Assembly (NCBI GenBank): GCA_016934415.1
Contig: JAFGSW010000009.1
Span: 1 to 34,567, forward strand
Origin: Spirochaetales bacterium
GTDB taxonomy: Bacteria; Spirochaetota; Spirochaetia; SZUA-6; RPPD01
DNA length: 34,567 nt
Direction: 5' to 3'
The position numbers and the translations under genes were made by a program. The notes beneath the pieces are model-generated. The model saw only the letters and a list, made by a program, of their open reading frames with translations, had not been told where the DNA came from and did not search any database. Shown one piece after another: positions 31,852-34,567 of the stretch (within the stretch, counting starts at the first letter, position 1; each line of letters opens with the position of its first letter).

Positions 31852-33621
31852 CTACATTTCCGCGTTGAGGAGCGAGCCGATCTTGTTCACGATCGCCTCG
31901 TCCGTGGCGTTCATGCTCGCCGCCTCGTTCACGGCCGAGATCGACTTGAGGAGACGCGAGTTCGCCTCGTCGCCGTAGGCGATGGTGTACACCGGGATGC
32001 CGAGGCCGGCGACAATGGGCGCGACGTCGGAGAAGTTTTCGAACGTGCCGGCATTGGTGTTGCCGTCGGTGAGCACGAAGAGCATGGGTTTGTAATCCGG
32101 GTGGTCCTTGGTGAAGCCGGCGAGCATGGAAAGCGCGACGAGGATGCCGTCGAACATCGACGTCTGGTCCTCGGTTTCCATGGCGTTCACCGCCGCCAGG
32201 AAACGAGACTGCTGGAGAACGTTGAACCGGGCGATGGGGAGGACCATCCTCACGTCCGTGGAGTATTCCGCCAACCCGATGGCGTTCCGCGGGTCGATGA
32301 ATTTCGATCCCTCCCTGAGCGCGGTCTTGAGGTTCTTGAGTGGATAGCCGTTCATCGAACCCGAAACGTCGCTCAAGAACACCGCCGCCACCGGCCGGCC
32401 GGAATCCTTCTTCTCCTTCCAGAGCGCCTGCGCCCGGACGAGGGCGCGTCCGGCGGGGATGGCGAAGGGCGCCTGATACGCATTGTCCTGGTTGAACTTG
32501 TACCGGTCGGCGAGCGCGGAGCGCGATTCGGCGTAGCGGGCCAGCGCGCGCAGGGCCTCGGTTTTTTCGGCCGGCAGCGCGCCCAGGCCGTAGAGCGGGT
32601 TGTCGTGCCGCACCCCGAAGGGGATGAAGCGGTACCCCGAGGCGAGGGCCGGCTCGCGCAGGTAGGTCTGGTACTCGAGGACGAAAGCGTCGAGCTGCCC
32701 GCCTCGGACGACCGATTCCCGCATCTGGATGGTGGTGAGCGCCACGTAGGGCACGCCCTTCTGGAAGGCCTCGAACGACGCGACCACCTCCGGCGAAAGC
32801 ATTTTCGCCTCGTCATAGCCCGCGTAGGTGGACAGCACCGTCACCAGGAAATTGAGCCCCGTGGAGGAGGCGAAGGGATTGGTGTAGCCCATGGCGATCG
32901 CGCCCTGGGCGGAGGCGTCGAGCACCGCCTTGACGTCGACGCGGCCGTAGTCTTTCTTGAGCCGCGAGTGCGTCTCTTCCTGCATCACCACGCCGGCCGT
33001 GTTGCCGACCAGCCGCTCGGAGATGAGCGTGACGGGCGTTCCGGAGGCTTCGGCCATTCTTATCCAGAGCATGTTGGACGGGGAAAAGGCGTCGGGCACG
33101 TATTTTTTGGCGGCGATGTAGAAATAACCGGTGCCCGAGTCGATGTAGCGCACCTTCACCTTGACGGTCTTGCCGTCCGGCGTCTTCACGCCCCGGGCAT
33201 TGAAATCTTCGGCGACGGTGGTGAACCAGTTGTCCGGCTCCCTGTTCCCGGATTTCTCCGTCGAGCAGAACACCTCTATGGCGACGTCCCGTGCGCGATC
33301 CACGTAGGGATTGACCGTGAGCGGGAAGTGCTTGTCGATGAAGGCGACGTCGGGCAGGGTGTCGGCGAGGTCGGCCTTGCGGTCGTTTATGACGAGCTCG
33401 CGCGACTGGACATAGTCCTCCCGCGGGCGGATGCGCCGCACGTCGGCGGCGAGTCGGCTGAGTGCTTCCTCTTTGGGAATTTTGGCGACGCTCGCCGAAC
33501 CGTACCCGTCGGCGCTCCCTTCACCGCAGCCGTCGCAGCCGCCGGCGACGGCCGCGAACACGATTCCGATGAACGCGATCGGGAACAGGAGGGCGATCAA
33601 TCCCTGGGGTTTCATGGCCAT
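31852..33621 (-). CDS. Exported substrate-binding-like plus VWA domain protein
   Basis: This 589-residue protein has an N-terminal signal or anchor (LIALLFPIAFIGIVFAAVAGGC), with Cys29 possibly lipidated. Residues about 95-400 resemble an extracellular solute-binding fold (VAIEVFCSTEKSGNREPDNWF, DSGTGYFYIAAKKY, LDAFVLEYQTYL). Residues about 410-585 form a VWA domain with a complete MIDAS: DVSGSMNG (Asp418), the Thr in EDQTSMFDG and the Asp in LTDGNTNAG. The pairing of a periplasmic-binding-like domain with VWA occurs in operons near TelA/XpaC-type genes. The start codon ATG (33621) has AGGAG upstream. It is the middle gene of a three-gene operon with the membrane proteins on either side. Confidence 0.83.
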   Translation of the reverse strand: MAMKPQGLIALLFPIAFIGIVFAAVAGGCDGCGEGSADGYGSASVAKIPKEEALSRLAADVRRIRPREDYVQSRELVINDRKADLADTLPDVAFIDKHFPLTVNPYVDRARDVAIEVFCSTEKSGNREPDNWFTTVAEDFNARGVKTPDGKTVKVKVRYIDSGTGYFYIAAKKYVPDAFSPSNMLWIRMAEASGTPVTLISERLVGNTAGVVMQEETHSRLKKDYGRVDVKAVLDASAQGAIAMGYTNPFASSTGLNFLVTVLSTYAGYDEAKMLSPEVVASFEAFQKGVPYVALTTIQMRESVVRGGQLDAFVLEYQTYLREPALASGYRFIPFGVRHDNPLYGLGALPAEKTEALRALARYAESRSALADRYKFNQDNAYQAPFAIPAGRALVRAQALWKEKKDSGRPVAAVFLSDVSGSMNGYPLKNLKTALREGSKFIDPRNAIGLAEYSTDVRMVLPIARFNVLQQSRFLAAVNAMETEDQTSMFDGILVALSMLAGFTKDHPDYKPMLFVLTDGNTNAGTFENFSDVAPIVAGLGIPVYTIAYGDEANSRLLKSISAVNEAASMNATDEAIVNKIGSLLNAEM

Positions 33622-33687
33622 GGCGTTTCTCCTGACCGGCGGTCCCCGCCCGGGGAGTCCGCCGCACTTTCCGTGTCAAAGCGACGG

Positions 33688-34347
33688 TCAGGCCGTGAAA
33701 CCGCCGTCGTCGAGCACTTCCTTGAGCCCCGAGTTCAAATCCTTGAGCGCGCCGGCGGCGTTCCGGAGCCCGACGGCGTTCCCGGTCTGGGCGGCGTCCG
33801 CTTCGAGCAGGGTGAGGTTGCCGCTGAACGTCTTCAAGGTGGCGAGGGTCGAGGCGATGGTCGCCGTCTGATTTTCGAGGATCTGCTCCATTTCTTTGCG
33901 CTGGGCCGCGTTCCCGAACGACTGGGAGCGCGTCCAGAGCGTTTTATGATTTTTGGCGAGCTCGCGGATGTTCATGAGCATGAGATCGAGCTCGGCGCTG
34001 TAGGCGCGGTCGGGGAATTCGGCGTTGATTTTCCCGATGAGCCCGACGCTCTCGAGGGCCGGCCGGCGGAACCGCTCGGGGCACTCCCCGAGGAGGGAGG
34101 CCGTTTCCTTCCCGTCATTCTCGTACGGCATGCGGTTGAGCCGCGCCCGAAACGCCTCGGACTTGAAGGCGAGGACCAGCCAACCGGCCGCCGCCGCCAG
34201 ATCGGCGCCGAAGGCCGCCAGGGTCCAGAGAAGCGTCGGCTGGACGACGGCGCTGAAGGCGACGTGGAGACCGACGATGACCGCCCCCGCGAGCCAGGTG
34301 GGCGGGTAGGTAAAGAAAGTCTTCCAGGGATTGACGACGGAGCTCAT
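33688..34347 (-). CDS. Two-TM membrane protein with helical cytoplasmic domain, first gene of VWA operon
   Basis: This 219-residue protein has two hydrophobic segments in its first 62 residues (WLAGAVIVGLHVAFSAVV and LLWTLAAFGADLAAAAGWLV), then an all-helical soluble domain with coiled-coil-like stretches (EMEQILENQTATIASTLATL, LKDLNSGLKEVLDD). It resembles XpaC-type proteins often encoded beside TelA and VWA genes, but the match is by architecture only. AAGGAT precedes the ATG at 34347. The gene leads the operon 34347-31416; gaps to the next genes are 66 and 10 bases. Confidence 0.7.
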   Translation of the reverse strand: MSSVVNPWKTFFTYPPTWLAGAVIVGLHVAFSAVVQPTLLWTLAAFGADLAAAAGWLVLAFKSEAFRARLNRMPYENDGKETASLLGECPERFRRPALESVGLIGKINAEFPDRAYSAELDLMLMNIRELAKNHKTLWTRSQSFGNAAQRKEMEQILENQTATIASTLATLKTFSGNLTLLEADAAQTGNAVGLRNAAGALKDLNSGLKEVLDDGGFTA

Positions 34348-34460
34348 TTATATCCTTTTTATGCATCGCCGAATATCGTTTCGTATTCGGTTGTAATGAT
34401 AGAGAATCGCGGCGACGGCGTCAAGAGTTGGGCTTTCCGGCCTGACGCCGGAGAGAGTGA

Positions 34461-34567
34461 ACCATTGCGCCAGGATAAACCTGGAAAGGAAGGATGACGA
34501 GAAGGTCTGAAATCCTTAATGCGATCCAGCGGGTGAGAAACCCGTCCGGTAACGCCTGACCAGCGAC
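34461..34567 (+). ncRNA. 5' part of a structured RNA, possibly a group II intron (cut by window edge)
   Basis: This stretch begins around TTGCGCCAGG (34465-34474) and folds into CCAGG-ATAAA-CCTGG (34470-34484), AAGGAT/ATCCTT (34490-34495 with 34512-34517) and CGGG-TGAGAAA-CCCG (34530-34544). No coding frame is seen. The opening differs from the bacterial group II intron start GUGCGCC only at its first base, and the GTGAGAAACCCGTCCGG style resembles intron domain I. The rest lies outside the window. Confidence 0.35.

Noticed and set aside
31768..34497. 909-codon plus-strand open frame opposite the VWA operon
   Set aside because: It lacks motifs and a ribosome binding site; the minus-strand frames carry intact MIDAS motifs and ordered starts.

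Overview
The window looks like chromosomal DNA of a high-GC diderm bacterium. Lipoproteins with S-S-C or C-T-C lipoboxes, Sec-exported proteins ending in aromatic or hydrophobic beta-barrel strands, and signal peptides of the LFAQ / FGQA / AFAD type fit a free-living spirochaete best. That assignment is inference from style; no rRNA or definitive marker is present. Housekeeping genes (serS, ilvC, tRNA-Cys) are GC-rich, while several accessory genes are clearly AT-richer.

Layout. 1-720: dispersed repeats and a BrnT/BrnA-type toxin-antitoxin pair. 956-1270: a 21-bp minisatellite. 1346-7399: three co-directional surface-protein genes (a lipoprotein, a seven-repeat FG-GAP lipoprotein, and an 1133-aa exported fusion protein) ending at a strong terminator. 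7479-8630: a repeat-dense stretch with a MITE-like element and a small GIY-YIG nuclease gene. 8630-10155: an odd thioredoxin-fold protein with a histone-H1-like Lys/Ala tail, plus terminator. 10451-12658: a second exported protein, homologous to the C-terminal module of the 1133-aa protein. 12866-12937: tRNA-Cys on the minus strand. 13016-19300: radical SAM/B12 protein, nuclease-type lipoprotein, small RHH-like protein, aldo/keto reductase, TspO-like membrane protein, and FHA-adenylate cyclase. 19454-20299: a 5'-truncated SIR2-like gene. 20404-21678: serS. 21795-22985: an AT-rich protein with an NADase-type glycan-binding domain. 23309-26774: alpha/beta hydrolase, QueG-like Fe-S protein, and NamZ-like muramidase. 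26893-27019: a candidate small RNA. 27039-31277: DUF72 protein, exported TPR-like protein, ilvC, and a small outer-membrane barrel. 31416-34347: a minus-strand three-gene VWA operon. 34461-end: the start of a structured RNA, possibly a group II intron.

The main unexplained structure is a family of dispersed repeats built from variants of CTACGGAT-N-CGCGGATGAGGAAGG. They appear left of an insert in one orientation and right of it in the inverse orientation (1-212/7721-7765, 17971-18021/18151-18200, 19353-19448/20275-20393, 21735-21793/23082-23222). The inserts are AT-rich or accessory genes, so the arrangement resembles cassettes with terminal inverted repeats. A second theme is modular exchange among exported proteins: the 1346 protein and the N-terminal half of the 3998 protein are paralogues, and the 3998 C-terminal half is a paralogue of the 10451 protein.
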